Shown here: piece by piece, positions 10,905-21,438 of the stretch
Numbering within the stretch: position 1 is the stretch's first letter
Layout: every line of letters begins with the position of its first letter
Assembly: GCA_047495785.1 (NCBI GenBank)
Contig: JBLDXI010000020.1
Coordinates: 930,001-994,000, forward strand
Source: Lepidodermella squamata
Lineage: Eukaryota > Gastrotricha
Length of the DNA: 64,000 nucleotides
Direction: 5' to 3'
Notes under the pieces: model-generated
The model's database searches: none
Told to the model about the DNA's origin: nothing
What the model saw: the letters and a program-made list of their open reading frames with translations, nothing else
Position numbers and translations under genes: made by a program

Positions 10905-12210
10905 ATGAATTTAATAAATTTGATAATCGTTGTTACCATTTGCTCTACTGGAACGATTTCTCAGCTAGCTGACCTAGCTGACACTGATGTTCGAGATTAC
11001 GTGTTCAAGAAATGCAATTTCTTGCGTACGGCCACGAGCCCACTTGATTACCAGCTCAACCAACCCCCCATTCCCGTCGACATATCAGTGCAGCTGAATC
11101 AGCTTGTGGCAGTTGACGATGTAAGCGAGACATTTAAAACCACAGCCATTATCAGCGTCATCTTTGAAGTTGAATGCATTCGGAATGCATCGATTCTATA
11201 CAACAAAACTCGACCTTTCAGAGGCAACTGGAAGTTATTCGCCTCTCAAGACTACTGGCAAGCCCCGTTTGTTCATTGGAACAGGTTCAATGATTTCAAC
11301 AGATAATGACCAAGTAAAAAATCCATTTTTTTGCTCACTAGCCGGGGTGATTACGGACTGTCGAAAGACTGCTTTACAAGCCTAGCAATTGATCCTTTCC
11401 GTGGCGTTGTGGCTTACGTGTACTCTGGCCTGCTAACCAGCTCTTGCACTTTGCATCTTGAAAAGCAAGCTAAAACACTTCAGCGTTGGCGATAGGTTAT
11501 AGTTCGTTTTATTTCAGTTTTCCTACTGATACTCAGACTTGCTCTCTTGATTTTGCACTGTGGATGTCAGACAAAATCGTGTCAATCCGCAATTCAACTG
11601 TTTCGTTTTTAAGCGGAACGGATTACATCACTGCCAATCTTGGTTGGAAGTTTATCAGTGCTACAGCAAGCATGTACCCGATTGAGAACGACAATGAAAG
11701 GTTTAGGCTGACAAGGATCTCAATTTCGATAGCCAGACTGCAGAACTACTACACTATCAACATCATATGGCCATCAGCTCTGTTGATGACTGTTCAGTAC
11801 GCAGCTTTCCTCATTCCTCCGGATATGGGCGACCGCTCAAGGTGAAGTTTTTGCCATATATGTTTGAAACAAACATTTATTTACTAACTAAACCCTTCAT
11901 TTTATTTAGCTTCGCAATTACTGTCCTTTTGAGTTTTAGTGTCATCAGCGCAAACATTCAAGCAAACATTCCGAAGACACCTGTCCCTGTTTTTCTCAGT
12001 CAGGTAACCCTGGTGCAAACGATATCAGCAGCCTTTGTCTGCCTGTACTCTGCATTTTCATGTGGCTGGGTTGATTCATTTGAATCATCAGCCGGGAAAA
12101 CGTATTCATTTTGTGGCAGGAAGGTTCGGCTGGTCCGCATTGTCGATACAGTGGTCATGATTACGACTTTGGTGACCTCTATTTCCGCGATTTTGTTATA
12201 CTGGATGTAG
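10905..12210 (+). CDS. Cys-loop ligand-gated ion channel subunit, paralog 3, with a GC-AG intron
   Basis: Four exons (10905-11284, 11342-11464, 11518-11841, 11910-12210) give 375 residues. A signal peptide begins at the first ATG. Intron positions and phases equal those of paralogs 1 and 2, but sequence identity is much lower, so this is the older split. The second intron must use a GC donor (gaaaa|GCAAGC at 11465). That join alone restores the Cys-loop (C..LENFPTDTQTC, 13 residues between cysteines), while reading through meets a stop. TM1-TM4 are clear, with NIIWPSALLMTVQYAAF as TM1. The ATG is only 26 bp after the previous stop, which suggests co-transcription or overlapping UTRs. Confidence 0.88.
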
Positions 12211-12655
12211 CGACATTCGACGGTAATTTTGAGCTGGAAAGTCACCTTCCATCATAGATCTTCTGGCATAGATTAGCCATACAAAATTATAACACATTGA
12301 GCTTGCTAATAATAAATACATCTTTGAAAGGAAGTTCGCCATGTTTTTTCACTGCATAATCACTTGCCGATCATAACAATGCCTAGTGTATTGCTTCGAG
12401 TAGCTGAAGTATCGACCACTTTTGCTGGGCGCACTAATTGATTTCTCGGCGGGTGCTCACCATGGAGCCGATCTACTTCAAGCGAATAAGGAGCCTAAGA
12501 ATAATTTAAGCACCATCTGTTTTTTTGTGTTTCCGTAGCCAGCAAGGTCTCTTTTTGCAACGGCTTAGAAACGGTATCATTCACTAAAATAGCAAGTATA
12601 ATGGACTGAATATTTTCACATCATATAACCCTATATTTGCCTGTAAAAGTCATCA
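12211..12655. other. Intergenic stretch
   Basis: About 445 bp between two plus-strand genes. No gene, RNA or repeat is seen; presumably 3' UTR plus the promoter of the next gene. Confidence 0.4.
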
Positions 12656-13999
12656 ATGGAGAAGACGACAAGTTCCGGAACAGTTCATCGCAACAATATG
12701 TTGCGCCAGCTTTTGGACAGCCAACTTAAAGATATTTCCCAAAAGCGAGCTCGGGCTGCAGCGGACATTATGGATGAAGTCTTGTCGTGGCGGGCGACGC
12801 AGCGAGATCTGCCTCGAACGACGGGATATCACAGCAGTCGAAAAGCTAACACCAAGATTCATCACCTTATCCAAGACTTATCAGATTTCAGCTTTCTGGC
12901 GACCCCGGCCTCTGAGAGTCCCACTCTACAGCGGCGAAAGGAGCGGCAACGAAAGATTAGAGAACCAGGGCCTACAAAAGGCAAAACATTACTCGACATC
13001 GATCTCAGCCCGCGTGACAAAGAACCTGAGAACGAAGCCGAGAATAAATTACCACCAATAACTAGTGAAAAGTCTTCGATTCTTGTAGCGCGAAACTTGC
13101 AAAACGAAACGTCTTCTGTTAGTAAGGCCAACGGGCTGGAGACCATTGAAGAGGTCAAGGAATCAACGCCTTCATCCAGGAATCCAACTGAACCACCGGC
13201 CCTAGAGCGCGAAATGACAAGGCAAAGTACCTTTGTAACTCTGCCAGACGAGATTCCGGTCATCCTAGCAGCTAAAGGTGAATTTTCAGCATCAACGCGC
13301 AGGTCATCGGTCAAGCAAGTAAGTATCAAGATTCCGACAAATGAATCCCCGGAGAAAAGCTTTATTGCCGATGATTTCGAGCCGACTGTGATTGATGATG
13401 ACGGGGAAGAATCGGTGGATGAGCAGCAAATTTTGAACTCGGCTAAGCACAGCAACGCCCCTCGAGCTTCCTCGCTTTTCAAGGCACTAGCGGCTACCAA
13501 TTATGTCCCGAATTGCCAACACAAGAAAACCGGTCTCCATAAACGTATCTCTTGCCCGGTGACTTCAGCGGCTCTGCGCAATATTCGAAGACGTAGGATG
13601 ATGGCGGAAAATACTGGACTCTCCTTCATCAATATGACTCGCCGCGAACTGGATAAACTACCGCCTATCAACTATCTATCGGATGAAGAGGTTGATGGCG
13701 AGAATGGCGCCCCTGCTATCCAATACTCAGGCCTACATAGATCAAAGGCAAGCGTACAAGATCTGGCGCGAATTACTGGGCGAAAGCTGTGCATCGAATT
13801 CGGTAAGAGGAGCATCCGCGAAGACTTGGACATGCTAGTGCAACAGGCGGAGAAAGAAGAGATGCAGAAACGCCGGCCTAGAAGTCCACCTAAAAGTAAC
13901 AAATACGCGCAACGCATGGACGCAATTTTGCCAAACGTTGACACTAGGCGTGACCCATTATCACTATCGCTTCCCGCAATTCATATCAAATACTCGTGA
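12656..13999 (+). CDS. Intronless 447-residue, highly charged, probably disordered protein
   Basis: A single open frame from ATG 12656 to a stop at 13999, followed by AATAAA at 14072. Composition is rich in Lys, Arg, Glu, Ser and Pro with no hydrophobic segment, so it is probably cytoplasmic or nuclear. A short helical region (about residues 10-45) contains SQLKDISQKRARAA. An acidic patch lies near residues 240-260 (DDDGEESVDEQQ). A C-terminal basic region near residue 410 reads EMQKRRPRSPPKS. I do not recognise a domain. It precedes another basic, Ser/Arg-rich gene on the same strand (14469), which may or may not be related in function. Confidence 0.7.
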   Translation: MEKTTSSGTVHRNNMLRQLLDSQLKDISQKRARAAADIMDEVLSWRATQRDLPRTTGYHSSRKANTKIHHLIQDLSDFSFLATPASESPTLQRRKERQRKIREPGPTKGKTLLDIDLSPRDKEPENEAENKLPPITSEKSSILVARNLQNETSSVSKANGLETIEEVKESTPSSRNPTEPPALEREMTRQSTFVTLPDEIPVILAAKGEFSASTRRSSVKQVSIKIPTNESPEKSFIADDFEPTVIDDDGEESVDEQQILNSAKHSNAPRASSLFKALAATNYVPNCQHKKTGLHKRISCPVTSAALRNIRRRRMMAENTGLSFINMTRRELDKLPPINYLSDEEVDGENGAPAIQYSGLHRSKASVQDLARITGRKLCIEFGKRSIREDLDMLVQQAEKEEMQKRRPRSPPKSNKYAQRMDAILPNVDTRRDPLSLSLPAIHIKYS

Positions 14000-14468
14000 A
14001 ACCCGGTGGCACAATTAGCCCGATAGATTTTCATTTAAATCTTCATGTTTACTTTGAATGGTGTTTGACTTAATAAATTATGCCATTGCTCAAAAAACGG
14101 TATGCGTTTTTTTATATCTGCTCATTAGCGCGTGAAATCAGCTGGTTGTTCGAATCGGCGATTGCGTCGATGATAGGCAGTATTATCAGTGAATTGCCAC
14201 CTTAGAAATTGCAGTGTAGACGCAGCACATCGCCTGACGCCTTTGAATAAAATATGAATGACGCACCGTAGAAGAAGACCGCATGGGTACACATGTAAGA
14301 CAATGCCTAGCAACCGGCATGCACAGTATCCCTTCACTGCATTATATTGGCGACTTTGCATAGCGCAGCGGCAAAACAAATTTCCTTCGCCTCGGAGCGC
14401 CGAAAAACGCGAGGCGCAAGGCATCTCGGCTAATATAATTAGTATTGCGGCGCAATTTTGTTCAAAAA
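14000..14468. other. Intergenic stretch
   Basis: Contains the polyadenylation signal AATAAA (14072-14077) of the upstream gene and the upstream region of the next. Nothing else is recognised. Confidence 0.4.
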
Positions 14469-15432
14469 ATGGCTGGTATGTATTACCGCAAGTCTAAAAT
14501 AAGCGATCAACTGCCGACGACCAAGTTGTATGGCTTTAACAAATTGAGCACAAATGAAGTTAAGCACATCTCCAGCCGATTGGCGGAAACGCCAACAGTC
14601 AACCACCGCGCGAGATCTGCTAGGACAAGCCGGTTCGATGTGCTGTTCCAGCAAGTCGTGGCTGAATGCCCGCATGTTGCCTGTGAGAGGGACGACGAGT
14701 GCACATGTGTGCGGTCGGTCGGAGGTCACGATGCTAAACGAATGCTTGCTAGGCGCTTTGAGAAAAACTTGTCCTGGGAGCGGCAAATGAAGATCATCCA
14801 GCGACTACAGCGACCTACAACAGCAACGAGCAGCAAATCGCGCCGGCCTAGAACGGGAACATCGGCGGATTTGAGCGACGATGAGGATTTAATGGCTGGC
14901 AATAACCAACAGGTCATCTCGGCTCAACTAGATCCTAACTCCAGGGAAGCAATCGCCAGGGAGGAGTCGGCAAGGAGACATCGGGAGAAACTCCTCTCAA
15001 GACTTCAAGCGCCCACGCAAACTTTCATGCACAAACGATGGAATGGTCGGTGCTGGTACTGTGATTCGTAAGTTTTGAAACTTCCCCTATATAACATTCA
15101 AATGTAAACTGTCATCTTTCAGTGTTCATCCGGTTGACATTCCTCCCGAATGGTGCAAAGCGAATGAGAAGTATGTCAAGCCGGAGGAATTGGTTGAGAT
15201 CTTGCATAGGCTCAAAACACCAATCAGCTCTAATGGAAGTGGCGCACCTACTAAGCCTCCCTGCGGCCGCTATCAAGACATTCGTCAATTCGAGCAGCAG
15301 CATCGCCAACACTGGCCTCTGTGGTGCGGACTTGAACGTTCAAAGACAGTCGACGAGATTTTCGGCAGACTTTACACGCCTGGCAACGGCAAAGATGCAG
15401 ATAGCAGCGACGACGAAGGCAGCCAACAATAA
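14469..15432 (+). CDS. Protein with repeated RLxxPT motifs, possible axonemal/sperm microtubule-associated protein
   Basis: Two exons (14469-15067 and 15123-15432) joined in phase 2 by a donor C|GTAAGT give 302 residues. A short motif of the form (I/L)xxRLxxPT recurs: ISSRLAETPT near residue 35, IIQRLQRPTT near 113, LLSRLQAPTQ near 180, EILHRLKTPI near 225 and EIFGRLYTPG near 280. Proteins with periodic RLxxPT-type motifs are known among cilia- and flagella-associated microtubule inner proteins; that link is inference from pattern, not a recognised family match. The rest is basic and disordered with two Cys-containing patches (WYCDS, PLWCG). ATG 14469 is the first in-frame ATG. AATAAA lies at 15530, abutting the convergent amidase gene. 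Confidence 0.7.
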
Positions 15433-15540
15433 TTATTTAGATTCTCAAATTTAGATCCCTTTTGCTCCTTTCAAAGTAGTTTATTCTCTCTTGAACTATG
15501 TCTTTTTTCAAACGAATAACAATCGCTTCAATAAAAAGAT

Positions 15541-17301
15541 TCAATGATTGTTAGTTTTAGTTTCCTGGGAAATTTCTGACATGAGCCTGAGCACGATTTC
15601 TTCCTTGAATTGAGGTGCTGCGATCTGAATAGCCACAGGAAGGCCTTGACTATCAGCCATCAGACCATCTTTGATAACTCGATGGAAAACATCCCTATCA
15701 CCAGGGTAAGATGTCATTGCCGCTTCATCTTCCCGTGTAACTTTAGTCACTGGGCAAATACCAGCTGGCCAATTGACGAAATTGAACAGAGAAGTGTATG
15801 TCAGGGTAGCGAGGACATCCCGCGGCGAATCTAAGGGCAGAGCCGGGCACGGAAACGACGGCCAGAGTAGTGCATCTAAACCTGAGTTTCTGAAAGCTTT
15901 TGAAAATTCGTGTCGATAATTGAGTATTTCCCGATAGGCCGCATTCGCTTCTTTAGCGCGACTTCCGACGCGCAGAGCTTTAATCAAACTAGCCGGGAGG
16001 TCGCCGATAAATTTTTGCATCAAGTGACCGGCGATCCATCTCATCCAGAAGGGAAACTTCGCAGCATACCAAGAAAGCCGGTTCGGAAATGAAATTTCAA
16101 TGTCTTCCCCCATCGCCACCGCAGTAGAATCAGCACCATCAACTATGGTTGATTTGAGGTAGAGGAAAAAGGCTTCGCGAAGTCTTGGAGCTGACCAGAG
16201 CACAAGTCTATGGCCTCGTTTCTCCAATGCTTTTCTCGCTAAATTTACAGCTCGTTTAACAGCTGGGACAGTTTCAATTACACCATCGCTAAGGCAGTAT
16301 CCAATGGTCAGTGGTTGCTTTGATGAGAACAAATCCTCTCGAAAAGGGACTGGTGCCATTGACTGAAAGCTGAACCGGTCGAAAGTTGCTTGCGAGTATA
16401 GGTTGCGGTGAACTGCAACAATGGCTTCGGTATCCCGCGAGATGAAACCAATCGTGCAATAATCTCGTAGGATGGAACTTGGCGTCAGAATTTGTGAAGG
16501 AAACGACCTGCCTTGAAACATTCTCTCCGTCGTCGGCTTCAACGCAAAAGCGCCACACCATATTGCAGGAATTCTCAAACTACCACCACCATCAGTGCCT
16601 ACGCCTAAGATGGAACCACCGCCTCCTATTAGAGCTCCTTCCCCAGATGTTGACCCGCCGGGGGACCGGTTGAGGTTGTGAGGGTTCCTGGTCATTCCGA
16701 ACACGCCATTTCTCGAGTCGAATGAAAGCATGGCCTGCGGTACGTTGGTTTTGACGAATGGCACGCACCCTATAGATTTGAGGAATTCAACGACAGGCGC
16801 GGTTTCATGATCGACAAAGCGTCCTAAATGCTGAGCATGTCCTTCAGTAGCCTCGGTACCTTCGAGGAAAAAGCATTCTTTGATGCTGACTGGAATGCCG
16901 TGGAGAGGTAGTTTCTTCTTCGCCAAGTCAAGATTCTTCGCTGCTGATGTAGCACCCTCCACAAACTCGGTCACAGCATTGCTGCTTTCAGTCACCTGCA
17001 AGGCCTGCTTTTGATAAGCCAACAGAGCTTGTTGAGCAGATATCTCTCCGTGAAGCAGCTTCTTCTGGAGGTCTTCAAATGGCAGAGAGCAAATGGCCTC
17101 AGAAGGAAAAGTCTCATTTCGAATGCGATCTCGACGCGAGTTTTCGGCCCGATGAAATGACTGAATTTTACTCAGAAGAGAATATCGCCTTTTCTGAGCT
17201 TTGAAAATCTTCGAAAGTAGTATCGTGGTCAGGAGGCACAAAAATGCCACCAGAATAGGCGGCAGCCATTTAGTGAATGGGACAATGTATTGCTCTGGCA
17301 T
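15541..17301 (-). CDS. Fatty-acid amide hydrolase-like amidase (amidase-signature family), intronless
   Basis: A single 586-residue frame. Residues about 12-32 form an N-terminal membrane anchor, as in FAAH. The amidase-signature catalytic triad is visible: Lys in VSIKEC (about residue 140), the cis-Ser in SPGGSTSGEG (about 215) and the nucleophile Ser in GTDGGGSLR (about 240). The family hydrolyses fatty-acid amides such as N-acylethanolamines at internal membranes. Length and spacing fit animal FAAH (about 580 residues). The lack of any intron is unusual beside the intron-rich neighbours and could mean retrocopy origin or secondary loss. The frame is intact with all catalytic residues, so it is probably functional. 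It is transcribed convergently with the 14469 gene, the two stops being about 110 bp apart. Confidence 0.93.
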   Translation of the reverse strand: MPEQYIVPFTKWLPPILVAFLCLLTTILLSKIFKAQKRRYSLLSKIQSFHRAENSRRDRIRNETFPSEAICSLPFEDLQKKLLHGEISAQQALLAYQKQALQVTESSNAVTEFVEGATSAAKNLDLAKKKLPLHGIPVSIKECFFLEGTEATEGHAQHLGRFVDHETAPVVEFLKSIGCVPFVKTNVPQAMLSFDSRNGVFGMTRNPHNLNRSPGGSTSGEGALIGGGGSILGVGTDGGGSLRIPAIWCGAFALKPTTERMFQGRSFPSQILTPSSILRDYCTIGFISRDTEAIVAVHRNLYSQATFDRFSFQSMAPVPFREDLFSSKQPLTIGYCLSDGVIETVPAVKRAVNLARKALEKRGHRLVLWSAPRLREAFFLYLKSTIVDGADSTAVAMGEDIEISFPNRLSWYAAKFPFWMRWIAGHLMQKFIGDLPASLIKALRVGSRAKEANAAYREILNYRHEFSKAFRNSGLDALLWPSFPCPALPLDSPRDVLATLTYTSLFNFVNWPAGICPVTKVTREDEAAMTSYPGDRDVFHRVIKDGLMADSQGLPVAIQIAAPQFKEEIVLRLMSEISQETKTNNH

Positions 17302-17904
17302 ATTTTAGTAAATCATGCGTGCATGAGAAATAGCGTAGCTGTGTAAAGAGGGGTATACGCTTTTGCAAGGCAGGAAAAAATAAAATCGATAAAAGAGACG
17401 AGTATACACAATTGCACTGAATGGGTGCATGAAAATAAACTCAGTTTGATTTCCCGAATTTGAGACGTCGCATCTAAAGCCGGCCCTTACTATTACGTCA
17501 AATGATAAATGGGTGTTGCGCAACAACGAGTATGTATCCTCATTTGGCAGAGCACTGTTTGATTCTCAAAAAAAGAAGGGCCCCAAATCACTTGCAACAT
17601 CTTATTTATTTGAATTTTTCCTTCAGAGTAATGACAGCGAAATTCGAAATCATTATTAATTATATTTGAAACGAGTCGGATGAAAAACAGTTGCCCAATT
17701 ACAATTCCCGGCAGCCAGAAAATTGGAATCAATCAAATTGCGTGGTACGGTAGAAAAATACCCAAATTATCAGACAATTAAAGAAAGTTTATGGAAAACA
17801 TGAATAATTTACTGCTAATTAGTTCCTCAGCATTTGGAGCCGATTACAAATGATGCGAACAGTCGTTCATTTTATTGTATCCTTTGAAGCCTTCTTGCTG
17901 AATC
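17302..17904. other. Divergent promoter region, amidase / DEG/ENaC copy A
   Basis: About 600 bp between divergent start codons. It contains the palindromic 14-mer GTGTTGCGCAACAA at 17513-17526, also found at 55373-55386. No gene is seen. Confidence 0.4.
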
Positions 17905-20900
17905 ATGAAGGTTTATCAGCTTTTCGTGCAACCTGAAGAGGATGTATCCCAGCCGATAAACGATGTAGATTTGAAAAACTACCTGCTAACGTTTTTTCGC
18001 GAGACTACTCTCGCTGGACCACCGATGATGGTGAAGCAGCCTGGGTTTTTGAAAAAGCTGCTCTGGTTCATAGCCATAGCAGCTTGTGGTGTCGGACTTT
18101 ATTGGCAACTCGATGTGCGATTGTAACTGTATTTCTCCATGAGTTTATGGATTTTTGTGATTTCAGATATTCCTGGACAATTTCTTGTCCTTTTCACCGA
18201 GTACCACGGTCACGATATCGACAGCTCGCCAACTACCCTTCCCAGCAGGTAATATCTCTAAAGCAGGAGCTATGTCATTGATAATCTCAACCGCTTACTC
18301 AGTCACCATTTGCAATAATAATCCCGTGACAACCGATTGGTATTACGAGGTCAATCCTACAACAGCGCCTCCTGCGGGTCCCAGTGGGAGCCCGTCATCA
18401 AGCGGTTCTGGACAATCCGGTGGGCAATCATCGGGTGGATCCGGCTCTTCATCGGGAACTTCAGGAGGAACTGCGCCTTCATCGGGTACCTCGGGGGGAA
18501 CGGCTCCTTCTTCCGGTGGCTCGGCTCCATCATCGGGAACATCAAGTGGGTCGTCTCCTTCTTCTGGTGGAACAGCCCCATCATCGAGTGGAACTGCTCC
18601 CTCAGGCGGCGGAAGTGCTCCCTCAGGCAGCGGCACAGCTCCATCGGGAGGTACGGCTCCAAGTGGTTCGGGAGGCGGTTCGGCACCAGCCGCTCCACCC
18701 GGCCGGCGTAGGCGCTCAGTTGAATTCGCTGGCGATCGTCTGCAAGACAGCGGTTATCATCGTGTTAAGCGACAACAGCCGCCAAGTTCGCAATCGCCGC
18801 CAACAGCTTCCCAAGGACCACCTACTTCTGGCTCTGGGTCCCCTCCCCCTCCGCAATCGGGCCCAGCTCCGCCTCAAAAGCAAGATTTTTCAGCGTCTGT
18901 TCAAGAGCGATTGGCGATGATGTCGCAGGCATGTCAGACCAAATACAGCAATCGATCATACACTGGTATAAGATAACGATCCGAAAACAAAATGAAATAT
19001 ATTAGCTTTTCCCTATTAGGTCATCAACTATGGTAAAATTGACCTTTCATGCGTGACGGTGCATAAATGACACACTCTTTTAGTGATATGATTTTGTCTT
19101 GCGAATACTACGGAGTTTCTTGTCATATTGGAACGTGGGTGATTTCCTAAAATAATCACATCCTTTTAAATGAGTTATCCTTTCAGCAACTTTTCCATAT
19201 GGCACTGGAACCCGTCATTTGGTGATTTTGAATGTTAAAAAGCTTCATTCTTTGACTAATATCTATCCAGGGAACTGCTACACCTTTAACTCCGGCTACT
19301 CTACATCAACCAGCCCAGTTAAAGGCACCACACAGGATCTATGGTCATTGAAATACGGCGGAGATTCCGGTGGCGGCATTCGCATTTCCACCATGCCTGG
19401 GGACACTTACGGGTTGTATGTAGTTCTCAACTCGGATGTTGGCCACTACATGCCAACTTCGACAACTGTTGGATGGCGAGTTATCATTCACAACCAGACC
19501 GAAATGCCATTCCCGGAAGAAAGTGGTATCTTCGTGGCGCCTGGAACATCGACCAGAGTGGGCTTATCACTGAAATACACTGAGCGACTAGGCTCAGTGG
19601 ACAAGTAAGCTTTTCCAATAATTATTTCAGAAATGAAGAGGTTTCTTTTCTAGCAAATTATATGTAGCAAAGTACAGCGATTGCGTGTCAGACGGGAACT
19701 TCTATTACGACGATGAGAAAAACGCCTACTCGAAATTCATGGAAGTATCATACACTTCAAGCGCCTGTTTGAAAACCTGTTATCAAAAACAGGTCATGAA
19801 AACTTGCGGGGTAACTTTTCAAATTGATACCTCCATTTCTAACTTTGGAACTTGCAGTGCTTCGATTTCTACATCCCGAATGAAGGCAATGCTTTCAAAA
19901 GCATCGACGGCTACGCAGCCATGCCTCCTTGGTCTGTTTACTGCTTTGTTACTGGCTTGTTCCACCTTAAACTTATTTGTTCCTCTTTTTACAGCATATA
20001 CGAAAATACCACGTTGTGTAAGCTCGAACATTTCAGCAGGTGTCTGTTTTAACTGTCGGTTTTCCTAGGGACTTGTCGCGATGGGGTATATACGGCTTAC
20101 ACCAATGGTAGCATGGTTTGCGACTGCCCCGACAATTGCAAGTATGATTTGGCGAGGGACATCGTTTCACCCTTAAAACTTTGCGTTAGGTCGTATTCTT
20201 TTGATATGACCCTGTCGACGCTCGCCTGGCCGAACACAGTGCAGGATCCTTTAATGACTAGCTGCTACACGTTGTACTCAGTTCTTCAAAAGCGTATCAA
20301 CTACAACGACTCGCAGTGTACCAACATGTCGTACATTGCGGCTGATGTCTCAGATGGGACGCCTTACAATTTATTGGATCAACTGAAGAAATGCGCATCG
20401 GGCGAATCTTTCCCGCCAATCGGAAGTTTGACAACTACTGATGTGGTAAAATTAATGATACACCAGTATGTTCACGTTGTTAAAATTATTCGAATAGGCA
20501 ACAACGTATATCTCCAACCAATTCGCCGAACTTTACGTTTTCTATCGCGACTTTAACTATCAGGTTAGGACATCACGTAATGTGTCTTTTCATCATTTTC
20601 CCTCTACTTTCAGACAATCATCGAAACGGAGTCAGTCACCATCGCTGATGTATTCGCTAATTTGGGTTCGATAGTTTATTCTTATGCCATTAGCAATCAA
20701 TTTTTTATATTAAGGTGGCATCGTTGGCTTATTTTTTGGATTTACCATTCTCACCTGCTTCGAGTATGTTCAGCTGGCAGTCGATCTCATTTTGATCGGA
20801 TGTGCCAGGCTTTGCTGCAAGAACCCGGAGAAGTCTGCAAAAGTCGCCCCCGATGGACAGCCAGTGCATGGTGCTCCAAATTATCAACCTGTCTACAAAC

Positions 20901-20998
20901 CGGAGCATGCTAACTGGAACGGGTCTGGCTATCACAGCCAGCTCTACCCTGTCGGGTATCCAACGCAAGCGCCAGCCTATCCCTCATATCCTGCTTGA
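17905..20998 (+). CDS. DEG/ENaC (ASIC-like) sodium channel subunit, array copy A
   Basis: Fifteen exons can be traced: 17905-18114, 18167-18248, 18303-18965, 19020-19032, 19084-19134, 19187-19221, 19271-19604, 19654-19810, 19858-19931, 19995-20017, 20069-20141, 20190-20445, 20498-20563, 20614-20665 and 20715-20998. Together they make 790 codons in one frame. Order: cytoplasmic N-terminus with FFRETTLAG (the family HG gating motif is AG here), TM1, TICNNNP, a Ser/Gly/Thr/Pro linker, two polybasic sites (RRRRS at 18704, KRQ at 18767), the finger (GHQLCDM), FGNCYTFN, WRVIIHNQTEMPFPEE, the Cys-rich thumb, ISNQFAELYVFY, then TM2 with GLFFGFT holding the GxS/T selectivity-filter position. The Tyr/Pro-rich tail is cytoplasmic. 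Trimeric, amiloride-type cation channels are expected; gating stimulus unknown. Confidence 0.9.
18355..18920 (+). repeat. Low-complexity linker and twin polybasic sites in copy A
   Basis: Imperfect repeats of Ser, Gly, Thr, Ala and Pro codons (GGTAPSSGG-like units) from about residue 110 to 215. They are followed by RRRRS (18704-18718) and VKRQ (18764-18775), which flank a 19-residue tract that includes the Val-Lys... lead-in. A proline-rich segment follows. Confidence 0.75.
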
Positions 20999-21438
20999 AT
21001 ACTCAAGTGATGGAAAACAATGTTGACCTAATTTTGCACTTCGTTAATTCAGAATATAGAGAGGAATAATATATTGAGACTAATGATGAATCGAACAATC
21101 TTACAAATAGTTGCTTAGCAATCTTATCAGTAATTGGAGTGTGTTTCTTTCTAGAGAATAAAAGTGTTTTCGATTGCATACCAGAGTTGGGCAAAATAAT
21201 AAATGAACTCACAATCGACGAGCTCAATTATTCAATGACGCAGGCGGCCTTGCTTCGAAGCGCCGCTTTACGAACAATGAACACAGTCAATGACAACAAT
21301 TGATTTGCGGCCGACATGTTTTCGCGCCCACTAATTTTCTTTTTATAAGCCTCGAGGCTTGCTTCTTGTACCGTTAATTGACCGTCTTTCTTGTATAACA
21401 GATTGCTGTACTGCAATTTCTAGACGGTTTCATCTGCA
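20999..21438. other. Intergenic stretch between DEG/ENaC copies A and B
   Basis: About 440 bp; 3' UTR of A and promoter of B. Nothing else is recognised. Confidence 0.4.

Noticed and set aside
18343-18920. Other frames through the copy A linker (both strands)
   Set aside because: Shadows of the in-frame Ser/Gly/Thr repeat.
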